The notes: generated by a model not told the origin, from the letters alone. 7,857 nucleotides of DNA from Enterobacterales bacterium (GCA_900768635.1 CAAGDP010000031.1:1-7857), one strand, 5' to 3'. Shown: positions 1 through 6,054, numbered from the stretch's first letter. Numbers and translations are program-made.

Positions 1-117
1 AAAAACATCGCAGTAGAACGCTTGCCAGAGGCAATTTACGACATTCCTTCAAAAAAAACATTTTTACTCCGAAATGTGATGTATATCTCGCAAAATTTAC
101 AAGCGAAAATTGAGTGA
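1..117 (+). CDS. Possible 3' end of an unidentified gene (partial)
   Basis: Frame 1 is open from the window edge to a TGA at 115-117, giving 38 C-terminal residues that finish QNLQAKIE. The composition is protein-like, with mixed charged and hydrophobic residues, but I recognise no family. It would converge on yqiA. The assignment is weak: frame 3 is also open to a TGA at 111-113, and on the minus strand an ATG at 61 preceded by a GGAG-like ribosome site runs off the left edge. An A8 tract at 51-58 makes frame assignment sensitive to an indel. In E. coli parE follows yqiA on the same strand; neither this frame nor the minus-strand frame looks like ParE to me. Confidence 0.35.
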   Translation, partial: KNIAVERLPEAIYDIPSKKTFLLRNVMYISQNLQAKIE

Positions 118-122
118 TATCG

Positions 123-139
123 ACCATCTTTTAGATGGT
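123..139. repeat. 7-bp perfect inverted repeat with 3-nt loop
   Basis: ACCATCT at 123-129 and AGATGGT at 133-139 pair perfectly around TTT. The hairpin starts 5 bases after the stop of the possible left-edge gene, where a 3'-end stem-loop is expected. No T-run follows on either strand, so it is not a standard intrinsic terminator. It could be a transcript-end stabiliser, a protein-binding site or chance. Confidence 0.5.
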
Positions 140-144
140 ATAAT
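136..144 (+). promoter_or_regulatory. Possible extended -10 element
   Basis: TGGTATAAT reads as a TGn-extended perfect -10 hexamer on the plus strand; its first four bases lie in the right arm of the 123-139 inverted repeat. There is no convincing -35 at 16-18 bp. If active, it would transcribe rightwards, antisense to yqiA. No credible ORF lies just downstream on the plus strand, so the product would be a noncoding or antisense RNA. Sequence match only. Confidence 0.22.
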
Positions 145-161
145 TCCTCTCATAACAGTTT

Positions 162-185
162 AAAAATTAGGGTTTAAGACCTAAT
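162..185 (-). terminator. Weak intrinsic terminator for the nudF-cpdA-yqiA operon
   Basis: Read on the minus strand, ATTAGG (185-180) pairs with CCTAAT (171-166) around an 8-nt loop and runs straight into a short T-run ending at 162. It lies about 34 bases past the yqiA stop, as expected for an operon terminator. The stem is only 6 bp and AT-rich, so termination may be partial. In the plus direction no T-run follows. Confidence 0.45.
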
Positions 186-218
186 ACTAAACTTCAAGCA
201 CAGTGATGGGTAATTATA

Positions 219-821
219 TCAGTTTTCCCCAGCTTTAGATTTACAATTCCATTCTTCAAAAAAGTTAATAATCTCCGGACACAAATCCAGGAAGCTGTCC
301 AACAGATAATGATCCCCATCAGGTATCACCCGGATGAAGCAACCATTAAACCAATCTTCAGTCCTGTGATAATCAAGAATATTATCCTGTGCTCCAAGAT
401 AAATATGAAGAAGATTGGAATCAAGCTCATCTGCCGGTTTTTCCAGATGTGCAAGCGCAGCACCGTCTTCCGGATGAATGACAAATTTGAAACCGGTATA
501 GGGATTGGTATAGCTGCCGGCCATAGTTAAAAGAAGTTTCTGCACATCCACTACCGGATTCAGAAGTACAGCTGGAACATTAAGTTCCCTGGATAAAACC
601 CTTGCCCAGAAACCTCCCAGAGAGCTACCGACTATCCCTGTTATATCGTTCCTTCCCTGCAGAGACTTTTTAATTGACTGATATGATTTACCAGGCTCAT
701 CAGCAATATCAGGACTGATAAAACTCAAATTGGAATTTGAAGAAAGATAATCCGCCAGGATCTGAGATTTGCGACAGTTCCCGGAAGATCTGAAACCATG
801 AAGATAAACAATACTTCCCAT
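219..821 (-). CDS. yqiA: YqiA-family alpha/beta-hydrolase esterase
   Basis: 200-residue cytoplasmic esterase of the YqiA (UPF0227) family, close to the family's usual length of about 190. The start YLHGF (residues 6-10) is the typical first strand and oxyanion-hole loop. The nucleophile elbow GSSLG (65-69) places the serine at 67; the probable acid is D146 in GAQDNILDY, and the histidine is H171 in GDHYLL, so the triad is complete. YqiA hydrolyses short acyl and palmitoyl-CoA substrates in E. coli; the physiological substrate is unclear. The gene lies 36 bp after cpdA, last in the nudF-cpdA-yqiA operon, matching the E. coli cpdA-yqiA order. The ribosome site before ATG 821 is weak (GAAGTG), so expression may depend on readthrough from cpdA. 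parE, the usual next gene, is not visible. Confidence 0.93.
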   Translation of the reverse strand: MGSIVYLHGFRSSGNCRKSQILADYLSSNSNLSFISPDIADEPGKSYQSIKKSLQGRNDITGIVGSSLGGFWARVLSRELNVPAVLLNPVVDVQKLLLTMAGSYTNPYTGFKFVIHPEDGAALAHLEKPADELDSNLLHIYLGAQDNILDYHRTEDWFNGCFIRVIPDGDHYLLDSFLDLCPEIINFFEEWNCKSKAGEN

Positions 822-857
822 ATTAAAAGCACTTCACATCAGAAGAAACTCAGTGCA

Positions 858-1682
858 TCAATAGCCCTGAGCAACCCAATCCGGTGTATATTTATCAGTG
901 ACCAGACGATGAACCTGAGTTTCAATATGACCATCACGAAAAAGTTGAATATTACGCCACCCCGGACCAACACAATCCAATCCAAAGGCGTCGCTGGAAG
1001 GAAGAAACTGAATACAGGTTGACGGAGATGAAATATACCTTATTCCATCATAAAGAGTATCTGTTTCCTGATGAACATGACCGCTTAGGACGCATCTGAC
1101 GTTCGGAAATTCATGCAGACACTTAATCAGCTCATCGGCATTTTTCAAATCGTGCTGATCAAGCCAGGCACTGTTAACCTTAAAGGTATTATGATGCATG
1201 CAAATGATGGTGTACATATTGCGGAAACTGTCCAGACAATGCAGTAAAAAACTGAATTGCTCTGGATTTAAATATCCGCAGGGATTACTGTAAACCTGAG
1301 TATTAAGCATAATTATCTGCCAGTTATTGCAGAATATCTGCCGGGCAACGGAAATACCTAAATCAGGAAACATCCGATACATAAGCGGACCGTCATCGTG
1401 ATTTCCCGGAAGCCAGAAGAGGGGTTTTTTAATCTGCTTTGCCATATTGGCAAAACGCACATAGGAACCCTCAGAATAATCCTGAGAAATATCTCCGGTA
1501 ACCAGAAATAAATCAGCTTCATAGTCAGGTGAGGTAACCACATCCAGAACAGCCTGAAAACTGTCAGAAGTACGAACGCCCAGAAGAGAACCACCGGCAT
1601 CTTCAAAAAGATGCAAATCCGACAGCTGAACTATTTTTATAACATCCTGTCGCGATGGCTTTACGTCTACAGCTTCCTTCAT
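858..1682 (-). CDS. cpdA: 3',5'-cyclic AMP phosphodiesterase CpdA
   Basis: 274-residue class III cyclic-nucleotide phosphodiesterase, the usual CpdA length, hydrolysing cAMP to AMP in the cytoplasm and so tempering CRP signalling. The metallophosphoesterase motifs appear in order: SDLHLF with D22 and H24, TGD ending at D64, GNHD at 93-96, a histidine at 163-164 (MHHN), and GHVH at 201-204. These supply the two-metal site. The C-terminal stretch PSTCIQF through PGWR (about 220-243) is characteristic of CpdA rather than of generic phosphoesterases. It begins 16 bp after the nudF stop, so the two genes are almost certainly co-transcribed. The region before ATG 1682 has only a modest GGGT-like ribosome site, suggesting translational coupling. 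yqiB, which separates nudF and cpdA in E. coli, is absent. Confidence 0.95.
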   Translation of the reverse strand: MKEAVDVKPSRQDVIKIVQLSDLHLFEDAGGSLLGVRTSDSFQAVLDVVTSPDYEADLFLVTGDISQDYSEGSYVRFANMAKQIKKPLFWLPGNHDDGPLMYRMFPDLGISVARQIFCNNWQIIMLNTQVYSNPCGYLNPEQFSFLLHCLDSFRNMYTIICMHHNTFKVNSAWLDQHDLKNADELIKCLHEFPNVRCVLSGHVHQETDTLYDGIRYISSPSTCIQFLPSSDAFGLDCVGPGWRNIQLFRDGHIETQVHRLVTDKYTPDWVAQGY

Positions 1683-1698
1683 ACCAATACAATACCCG

Positions 1699-2313
1699 TT
1701 ATGAACACTCTACATCAGACTGCTGCCAATATTCCTGACGATGAAGAGCCAGATAATAAACAGCAATAATAGCCGTTGAATTACATATTTCACCTTTCTC
1801 TGTCATTTTCAGAACTTCAGAAAAAGGCAACACATGTACTTTAATGTCCTCATTTTCCGAGGCAAGACCATGAACTCCTGATGCATCAGAAGCATCAACC
1901 AACCCCAGATACAAACTTATGGTTTCTGATGTTCCACCTGGACTCACCAGATATCTGGTAATGAATTTAACAGAGGTTACCTGCACTCCGGCCTCTTCAG
2001 AAGCTTCCCGGCGCACCACATCTTCCATAGATTCATCTGCATCATTTACTCCCGCCACAACTTCGTACAGCCAGGGACCCATATCTGCCGCATAGGCTCC
2101 AATACGAAACTGTTCGATCATAACCACCTGATCCTGTTTGGGATCATAAAGCATTATTGCCGCTGCATGTCCTCTTTCAAACAGCTCCCGGGTAAATGTT
2201 CCGGAAAGTTCTCCGGAGAAAAGACGGTGCTGCAGAGTATAGCGATTTAGCTTAAAAAATCCGTCGTAACAGCGTTCTTTCCTGACAATATTTACATCAT
2301 CTCTAGTAAACAT
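1699..2313 (-). CDS. nudF: ADP-ribose pyrophosphatase (Nudix hydrolase)
   Basis: 204-residue Nudix hydrolase that cleaves ADP-ribose to AMP and ribose 5-phosphate, limiting free ADP-ribose in the cytoplasm. The Nudix box is complete: G88, E94, then REASEEAG with R102, E103, E106, E107 and G109, matching GX5EX7REUXEEXGU. The family-specific SPGGTSE (124-130) and the ENEDIKVHV segment, with its acidic residue near 155, mark it as NudF rather than another Nudix enzyme. The frame stays open to a GTG at 2328, but that codon has no ribosome site, whereas AAAAGG lies 6 bases before ATG 2313; I therefore start at 2313. It is the first gene of the nudF-cpdA-yqiA operon, driven from a promoter near 2356-2384 and divergent from panE. 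Confidence 0.93.
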   Translation of the reverse strand: MFTRDDVNIVRKERCYDGFFKLNRYTLQHRLFSGELSGTFTRELFERGHAAAIMLYDPKQDQVVMIEQFRIGAYAADMGPWLYEVVAGVNDADESMEDVVRREASEEAGVQVTSVKFITRYLVSPGGTSETISLYLGLVDASDASGVHGLASENEDIKVHVLPFSEVLKMTEKGEICNSTAIIAVYYLALHRQEYWQQSDVECS

Positions 2314-2319
2314 AGTAAA

Positions 2320-2325
2320 CCTTTT
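2320..2325 (-). promoter_or_regulatory. Ribosome binding site deciding the nudF start
   Basis: AAAAGG on the minus strand ends 6 bases before ATG 2313, an ideal Shine-Dalgarno distance. The upstream in-frame GTG at 2328 would place this motif inside the coding region and has no purine-rich site of its own. Confidence 0.7.
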
Positions 2326-2355
2326 CACATCTACAGTGATTTTATTACAACTAAG

Positions 2356-2384
2356 ATTATATGCCTAATTATGTTGCATCCCAA
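2356..2384 (-). promoter_or_regulatory. Sigma70-type promoter for nudF-cpdA-yqiA
   Basis: On the minus strand a perfect TATAAT (2361-2356) is preceded at 17 bp by TTGGGA (2384-2379), matching four of six -35 consensus bases. Transcription would start near 2349 and give a leader of about 35 bases before ATG 2313. It is the best match on this strand in the divergent region. Confidence 0.55.
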
Positions 2385-2462
2385 ACCGATAAGAAGTGGC
2401 TGCCACCATTACTTAAATCAGGATCTCTGTTCCATAAGAAAATACACACGTAATATTGTATT

Positions 2463-2490
2463 CTGTCATAAAATGACATAAATATATATT
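2463..2490 (+). promoter_or_regulatory. Candidate promoter for panE-yajL
   Basis: CTGTCA (2463-2468, four of six -35 bases) and TATATT (2485-2490, five of six -10 bases) are 16 bp apart. An alternative -10, TATACT at 2491-2496, has no matching -35. The leader would be about 20 bases. The -35 lies within the 2464-2478 inverted repeat and the -10 inside the 2478-2493 palindrome, so a protein bound at either could affect this promoter. Confidence 0.4.
2464..2478. promoter_or_regulatory. Operator-like inverted repeat TGTCAT-AAA-ATGACA
   Basis: A perfect 6-3-6 inverted repeat occupies the predicted -35 region of panE. The symmetry suits a dimeric transcription factor. The left half with flanking C (CTGTCAT) also resembles one half of a Pho box, but the second half is inverted rather than directly repeated, so PhoB binding is doubtful. 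No regulator can be named. Confidence 0.4.
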
Positions 2491-2493
2491 TAT
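2478..2493. repeat. 16-bp perfect A/T palindrome over the panE -10
   Basis: The 16 bases at 2478-2493 are identical to their reverse complement and consist only of A and T, centred on alternating TATATA. They abut the 2464-2478 inverted repeat, sharing one base, and cover the candidate -10. This may simply reflect an easily melted promoter core or a curved segment. Confidence 0.6.
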
Positions 2494-2516
2494 ACTGATC
2501 GCAATTTCAGAGGTTG

Positions 2517-3425
2517 ATGGAGAAAAATATTAATTTGAAAACAGAATCTGTGGCCATTATTGGTATGGGTGCTATAGGCAGACTGGTAACAAAGGGACTT
2601 CTTGATGCAGGCATTAAGTGCTACTTTCTTGACAACCGAAATCCAGAAGAAGATACCTTTATGCGTTATACAGTAAAAAATATGGACGGATCTTTTCAAT
2701 ACCTGTCCATACCATCACTGCCCGCCACTATTATTCCCGATCTGATAATTCTCTGTACTAAATCCTATCATACAATACAGGCATTATCAGGATTGAATAA
2801 AAGGATTCCTTCGCAAATTCCTCTGGTAGTTCTGCAAAACGGTATGGGCAATGATGAACAGGTACGAAGTTGTATCAGTAATCCCCTGATTATGGCCACC
2901 GCTACGCTTGGCGCCCTGCGCCTTCAAAAGGAAGTAATCTGCACAGGTAAAGGCGAAATATACTTTGATGGGAAATTTCATCTGGAACAGCTTACATCTC
3001 CCGAGATACCATGGGTAGCAACCAAGGACATTCATTCCCGGATTCTTTTAAAATTAGCAATTAATGCGGTAATCAATCCTCTGACTGCGCTCCTTGATAT
3101 TAAAAACGGAGAAATACTGAAAATACCTGAAAAGGTTGATCCACTCATACATGAAATTTATTGTATAATTGGTGAAAGATTGAGCGAAACTGATGAGGAT
3201 TATCTGAAAAAACAGATTCTTACCGTTGCTGAGAATACCGCTGAAAACTATTCGTCCATGCATCAGGATCTGAAGCATAGTCGAAAAACTGAGGCAGAAT
3301 CAATTCTCGGCTATCTTGTCCGGGAAGCAGCAAGGCAAAATCTCCCCTGTCCGCTAATCACCAATTTACTTCTGAAAATTAAAATGAGAGAAAATAATAA
3401 TGAGAGCACTAATAGCTGCAGCTGA
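2517..3425 (+). CDS. panE: 2-dehydropantoate 2-reductase (ketopantoate reductase)
   Basis: 302-residue cytoplasmic enzyme that reduces 2-dehydropantoate to D-pantoate with NADPH, in pantothenate and coenzyme A synthesis; E. coli PanE is 303. The Rossmann loop GMGAIG is at 16-21. Conserved positions follow: K82 in TKSY, QNGMGN at 107-112 with the substrate-binding Asn, the catalytic Lys at about 179 in LLKLAINAVINPLT, and SSMHQDLKHSRKTE (246-259) with the late Ser and Glu. All key residues are present. The start is not firm: AGAGG (2509-2513) is only 3 bases from ATG 2517 and abuts an in-frame TTG at 2514, while the family usually begins just before the first strand. The 3' end overlaps yajL by 26 bp, indicating co-transcription; the same pair occurs in E. 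coli. Confidence 0.93.
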   Translation: MEKNINLKTESVAIIGMGAIGRLVTKGLLDAGIKCYFLDNRNPEEDTFMRYTVKNMDGSFQYLSIPSLPATIIPDLIILCTKSYHTIQALSGLNKRIPSQIPLVVLQNGMGNDEQVRSCISNPLIMATATLGALRLQKEVICTGKGEIYFDGKFHLEQLTSPEIPWVATKDIHSRILLKLAINAVINPLTALLDIKNGEILKIPEKVDPLIHEIYCIIGERLSETDEDYLKKQILTVAENTAENYSSMHQDLKHSRKTEAESILGYLVREAARQNLPCPLITNLLLKIKMRENNNESTNSCS

Positions 3426-3957
3426 CGGCTGCGAAGAAATAGAAACACTGTCCACGTACGACTTTCTCAAACGGGCAGGTATTGAGGTATGTCTGGCTTC
3501 TATTAAAAATGAAAATTATGTGGAAGCTGCCCATGGTCTGAAATTTATTACTGACACAACTCTGGCAAAGGAATTTGAAGAAAATTTTGATGTTATCGTT
3601 CTCCCTGGCGGACTTCCAGGCTCTGTCAATCTGCAGAAATGTGAAATCCTGATCAGTATGCTGAAGCGCCAGCAGAAGGAAGGCCGATGGATTGCAGCTA
3701 TTTGCGCAGCTCCGGGATTTGTTCTGGGAAGCAATAACCTTATCGGAACAGCGAAATACACCGGATATCCAGGAACCTGCAATCAGGTTACCACCGGGAC
3801 TTTTATAGATCAGGGGATCTGTGTGGATGTAGATCATAAACTTATAACAGCTCAAGGACCTGCCTTTGCCACTGCCTTTGCTTTAACCATTGTTACCAAC
3901 CTGTGTGGACAGGAAATAATGGAGAAAGTTGCCAAAGATGCATTGGTAAGTCATTGA
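3400..3957 (+). CDS. yajL: DJ-1/PfpI-family protein YajL
   Basis: 185-residue DJ-1 superfamily protein, slightly shorter than E. coli YajL (196). The nucleophilic cysteine is C102 in AAICAAP; the partner acid is E15 in GCEEIET, and LPGGLPGS (68-75) forms the loop near the active site. SQGP-like AQGPAFA (151-157) is typical of the C-terminal half. Family members act against oxidative and carbonyl stress as chaperones; a deglycase activity is reported but disputed. The start ATG 3400 lies inside the end of panE, with GAGAG 9 bases upstream, so translation is probably coupled to panE. No clear intrinsic terminator follows the stop. Confidence 0.93.
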   Translation: MRALIAAADGCEEIETLSTYDFLKRAGIEVCLASIKNENYVEAAHGLKFITDTTLAKEFEENFDVIVLPGGLPGSVNLQKCEILISMLKRQQKEGRWIAAICAAPGFVLGSNNLIGTAKYTGYPGTCNQVTTGTFIDQGICVDVDHKLITAQGPAFATAFALTIVTNLCGQEIMEKVAKDALVSH

Positions 3958-4003
3958 ATTAAAAAAATTAGAGCCAATACTCTTTTATTATTGTTGATAG
4001 CTG

Positions 4004-4009
4004 TATAAT
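4004..4009 (+). promoter_or_regulatory. Possible distal -10 for the 142-residue gene
   Basis: A perfect TATAAT occurs 92 bases before ATG 4096, in the yajL-downstream gap. No good -35 is found at 16-18 bp (TCTTTT at 17). If used, it would give a leader of about 80 bases containing a T-run and the AGTGCACT palindrome at 4027-4034. Confidence 0.3.
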
Positions 4010-4067
4010 ATAGGTTGTTTTTTTTGAGTGCACTGTTAGAATTTAGAGCAGAAGAATAGATAACTAA

Positions 4068-4073
4068 TATAAT
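4068..4073 (+). promoter_or_regulatory. Possible proximal -10 for the 142-residue gene
   Basis: A second perfect TATAAT occurs just upstream of the ribosome site; transcription from it would start near 4080, about 15 bases before the start codon. The -35 region at 17 bp (AGAGCA) is poor, so it may need an activator or be fortuitous. Along with the element at 4004 it is the best support for independent transcription of the gene. Confidence 0.3.
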
Positions 4074-4095
4074 AAGCTATTCCTGAGGTGATGAT

Positions 4096-4524
4096 ATGGG
4101 ATTTTTTGATAAGTTTTTTAAAAACAACGGCGACAACGATCCCCTGCATAAGGTTACAGAAGAAGATCATCGCAACGCTGTAATCAAAGAAAGGATGGAT
4201 CTCTGCAAGTCAATTGAGAAACAACCTGAGCAGCAGACTGTTCAGAGAGACGGAGGTCGTGATATTGTTTTCAAGGGATGGCAGATTTGTAACGTTGAAG
4301 AACGCGACCCTCGGCATGATAATCGTCGTTTAGGCTATCTTAAGTTATTCAAAACTAAAAACGACAAATTTGTATGCCAGAGAATGACTCTTATTGATGA
4401 TGAAGAAAAGCATTACTTTGCATCAACTGTGGAAGATATAGTTGATATCAGAAACTTCTTCGGTAATGATGGTTTGGGAGTAGCTATGATCCTGATGCTG
4501 GATCGAATCTCTAAAGATTGGTAA
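4096..4524 (+). CDS. Uncharacterised 142-residue protein
   Basis: I do not recognise this protein with confidence. It is real by context: GAGGTGA (4085-4091) is well placed before ATG 4096 and a strong terminator begins 25 bases after the stop. The N-terminus MGFFDKFFK is short, aromatic and basic, like amphipathic tips of small cytosolic proteins; no signal peptide or transmembrane segment is seen. Residues 10-55 are polar and charged, probably flexible. A more ordered part (about 55-142) has alternating hydrophobic patterns (DIVFKGWQI, GYLKLFKT, KFVCQRMTLI), then VEDIVDIRNFF and a hydrophobic helix-like GLGVAMILMLDRI. Cysteines at 37, 65 and 94 show no metal-binding pattern. The layout, with a basic strand, 'TKNDKFV' and an E-x-x-x-D-I motif, loosely recalls EXLDI-type small proteins, but this is only a hint. 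Confidence 0.8.
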   Translation: MGFFDKFFKNNGDNDPLHKVTEEDHRNAVIKERMDLCKSIEKQPEQQTVQRDGGRDIVFKGWQICNVEERDPRHDNRRLGYLKLFKTKNDKFVCQRMTLIDDEEKHYFASTVEDIVDIRNFFGNDGLGVAMILMLDRISKDW

Positions 4525-4549
4525 TTCCTGATTCAGGTTGACAATACCA

Positions 4550-4586
4550 CCGCAGAACAGTCTGACTGATCTGCGGTTTTTATTTT
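4550..4586 (+). terminator. Strong intrinsic terminator
   Basis: CCGCAGA (4550-4556) pairs with TCTGCGG (4570-4576). Inside, after one A-A mismatch, CAGT (4558-4561) pairs with ACTG (4565-4568) around a CTG triloop, giving an 11-bp stem. A T-rich tract with one A follows at 4577-4586. It ends the plus-strand transcript of the 142-residue gene. Hairpin symmetry might also slow minus-strand hldE transcription, but that side has no good T-run. Confidence 0.9.
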
Positions 4587-4594
4587 GAGCCTTC

Positions 4595-4612
4595 AAATAA
4601 CTGATGTTATTT
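4595..4612. repeat. A/T-rich hairpin overlapping the hldE stop
   Basis: AAATAAC (4595-4601) and GTTATTT (4606-4612) form a 7-bp stem around TGAT, and the hldE stop codon (4607-4609) sits within one arm. No T-run follows on the minus strand. It may mark the hldE mRNA end with the larger hairpin at 4550-4576, but this is weak. Confidence 0.35.
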
Positions 4613-6037
4613 TTCAGTATTTTTGATCTTATTTATCACATTGGTAGTGCTGCATCCAGGTTTGAATGACAGGACCTTAACTTCTCCTCCATTGGCAATT
4701 ACTTCTCTGCCACCGGCGATATCTTCTATTTTGTAGTCCCCGCCCTTTACCAGAACATCAGGAAGCAACTTGGCAATAAGACGTTGCGGGGTATCTTCAC
4801 TGAAGGAAACAACCCAATCCACAGATCCCAGTGCAGCCAGAACCTCCATACGGTTTTGCAGCGGGTTAATTGGTCGTTCAGCACCTTTAAGACGACGGAT
4901 GGAATCATCCGTATTAACAGCAACAATAAGCTTGTCACCCAGCTCCCGCGCCTGACGCAGATACTGACAATGTCCGGCATGGAGTATATCAAAGCACCCG
5001 TTGGTCATCACAACTTTTTCCCCGCGGGAATGGGCCTGTGCAATAAGTTCCAGCAGTTCATCCTCAGTAACAACTCCAAGTGAACCGGAAGTTTCACACC
5101 CCAGTGCTGTTGCCAGCTCCTGAGCTGAAACAGTGGAAGTACCGAGCTTGCCTACCACAATTCCTGCGGCAACATTAGAAATATAACAGGAAGTATGAAG
5201 ATCAGCACCAGTAGCAAGTGTAGCTGCCAGCACCGCAATTACCGTATCTCCAGCACCGGTCACATCATAAACTTCCCTGGCATTGGTAGCGAGATGCATC
5301 TCTGTTCCACCTGCGCAGAACAAAGACATGCCTTTTTCTGATCTGGTCACCAGAAGATTTTTTACCTTAAACTTTTCCAGTAACTGATAGGCGCGATTCC
5401 TGAGATCATCCTCCCCGGTCACTGTTCCGGCCACAGCTTCAAACTCCGCTGTATTTGGAGTAATGATATCAGCATCTTCATACCTTTCGAAGTCGGTTCC
5501 CTTGGGATCAATAAGTACTCTTTTTCCCTTATTTCTGGCAATACGAATAATCTCCTGAGCGTTCTTCAGCACACCTTTGCCATAATCAGAAAGCACCACC
5601 ACATCGCAGTCGTCAATGCAACTGGCTACCATAGAGTTAAGTAAGTCTGACCTGACATCATGAAAATTCTGTTCAAAATCAAGACGGATAAGTTGCTGAT
5701 GTCTACTTAAAACCCGCAGTTTGGTTATGGTAGGATAATCAGGAACCTGTACAAACCGGCAGTTAACATTCCTTTTCATCAACTGGGCTGTAAGTTCACT
5801 CCCTTCCTGATCTAAGCCTACATAACCAATCAAAGTGCATTTTCCGCCAAGTGATGCAATATTAAGCGCCACATTGGCAGCTCCGCCAGGTCGTGATTCC
5901 TTATTCTGAACCTGAACTACCGGCACCGGAGCCTCAGGAGAAATTCTGGTGGCCGTTCCTGAATAGTAACTGTCAAGCATAACGTCGCCGACAACTAACA
6001 CTCTGGCATTGGTATAGACTGGAAGACTAACGTTCAT
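4607..6037 (-). CDS. hldE: Bifunctional heptose 7-phosphate kinase / heptose 1-phosphate adenylyltransferase
   Basis: 476-residue two-domain cytoplasmic enzyme of ADP-L-glycero-D-manno-heptose synthesis for the LPS inner core; E. coli HldE is 477. The N-terminal ribokinase-family domain (about 1-315) phosphorylates D-glycero-beta-D-manno-heptose 7-phosphate at C1: GGAANVALN (51-59) is the substrate-side signature, and DVTGAGDT (258-265) carries the catalytic base D264. The C-terminal nucleotidyltransferase domain (about 340-476) adds AMP: TNGCFDILHAGH (345-356) with the HxGH pair H353/H356, and RLKGAERPINP (382-392). Both active sites are intact. Start ATG 6037 has AGAGG 7-11 bases upstream. 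It begins 17 bp after the lpxL stop, so they are co-transcribed. glnE, its usual E. coli neighbour, is absent. Confidence 0.96.
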   Translation of the reverse strand: MNVSLPVYTNARVLVVGDVMLDSYYSGTATRISPEAPVPVVQVQNKESRPGGAANVALNIASLGGKCTLIGYVGLDQEGSELTAQLMKRNVNCRFVQVPDYPTITKLRVLSRHQQLIRLDFEQNFHDVRSDLLNSMVASCIDDCDVVVLSDYGKGVLKNAQEIIRIARNKGKRVLIDPKGTDFERYEDADIITPNTAEFEAVAGTVTGEDDLRNRAYQLLEKFKVKNLLVTRSEKGMSLFCAGGTEMHLATNAREVYDVTGAGDTVIAVLAATLATGADLHTSCYISNVAAGIVVGKLGTSTVSAQELATALGCETSGSLGVVTEDELLELIAQAHSRGEKVVMTNGCFDILHAGHCQYLRQARELGDKLIVAVNTDDSIRRLKGAERPINPLQNRMEVLAALGSVDWVVSFSEDTPQRLIAKLLPDVLVKGGDYKIEDIAGGREVIANGGEVKVLSFKPGCSTTNVINKIKNTEK

Positions 6038-6054
6038 TTCAACCTCTAAATCAA

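Noticed and set aside
1358..1606. Hydrophobic 82-codon minus-strand frame inside cpdA
   Set aside because: Same-strand out-of-frame shadow of cpdA; the apparent hydrophobicity comes from reading the gene in the wrong frame.
2326..2339. CRP site near nudF-cpdA suggested by TCAC...GTGA
   Set aside because: The arms are in the opposite order to the CRP consensus TGTGA-N6-TCACA, and the spacing is wrong.
2463..2479. Pho box upstream of panE
   Set aside because: CTGTCAT matches one half, but a Pho box needs a direct repeat with 4-bp spacing; here the second half is inverted with a 3-bp spacer.
2490..2699. Minus-strand frame of 69 codons over the panE start
   Set aside because: Opposes the conserved Rossmann region of panE and lacks any supporting signal.
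3409..3855. A 148-codon minus-strand open frame opposite yajL
   Set aside because: It is fully antisense to a gene with an intact DJ-1 active site, its translation has no recognisable domain, and no ribosome site or promoter supports it.
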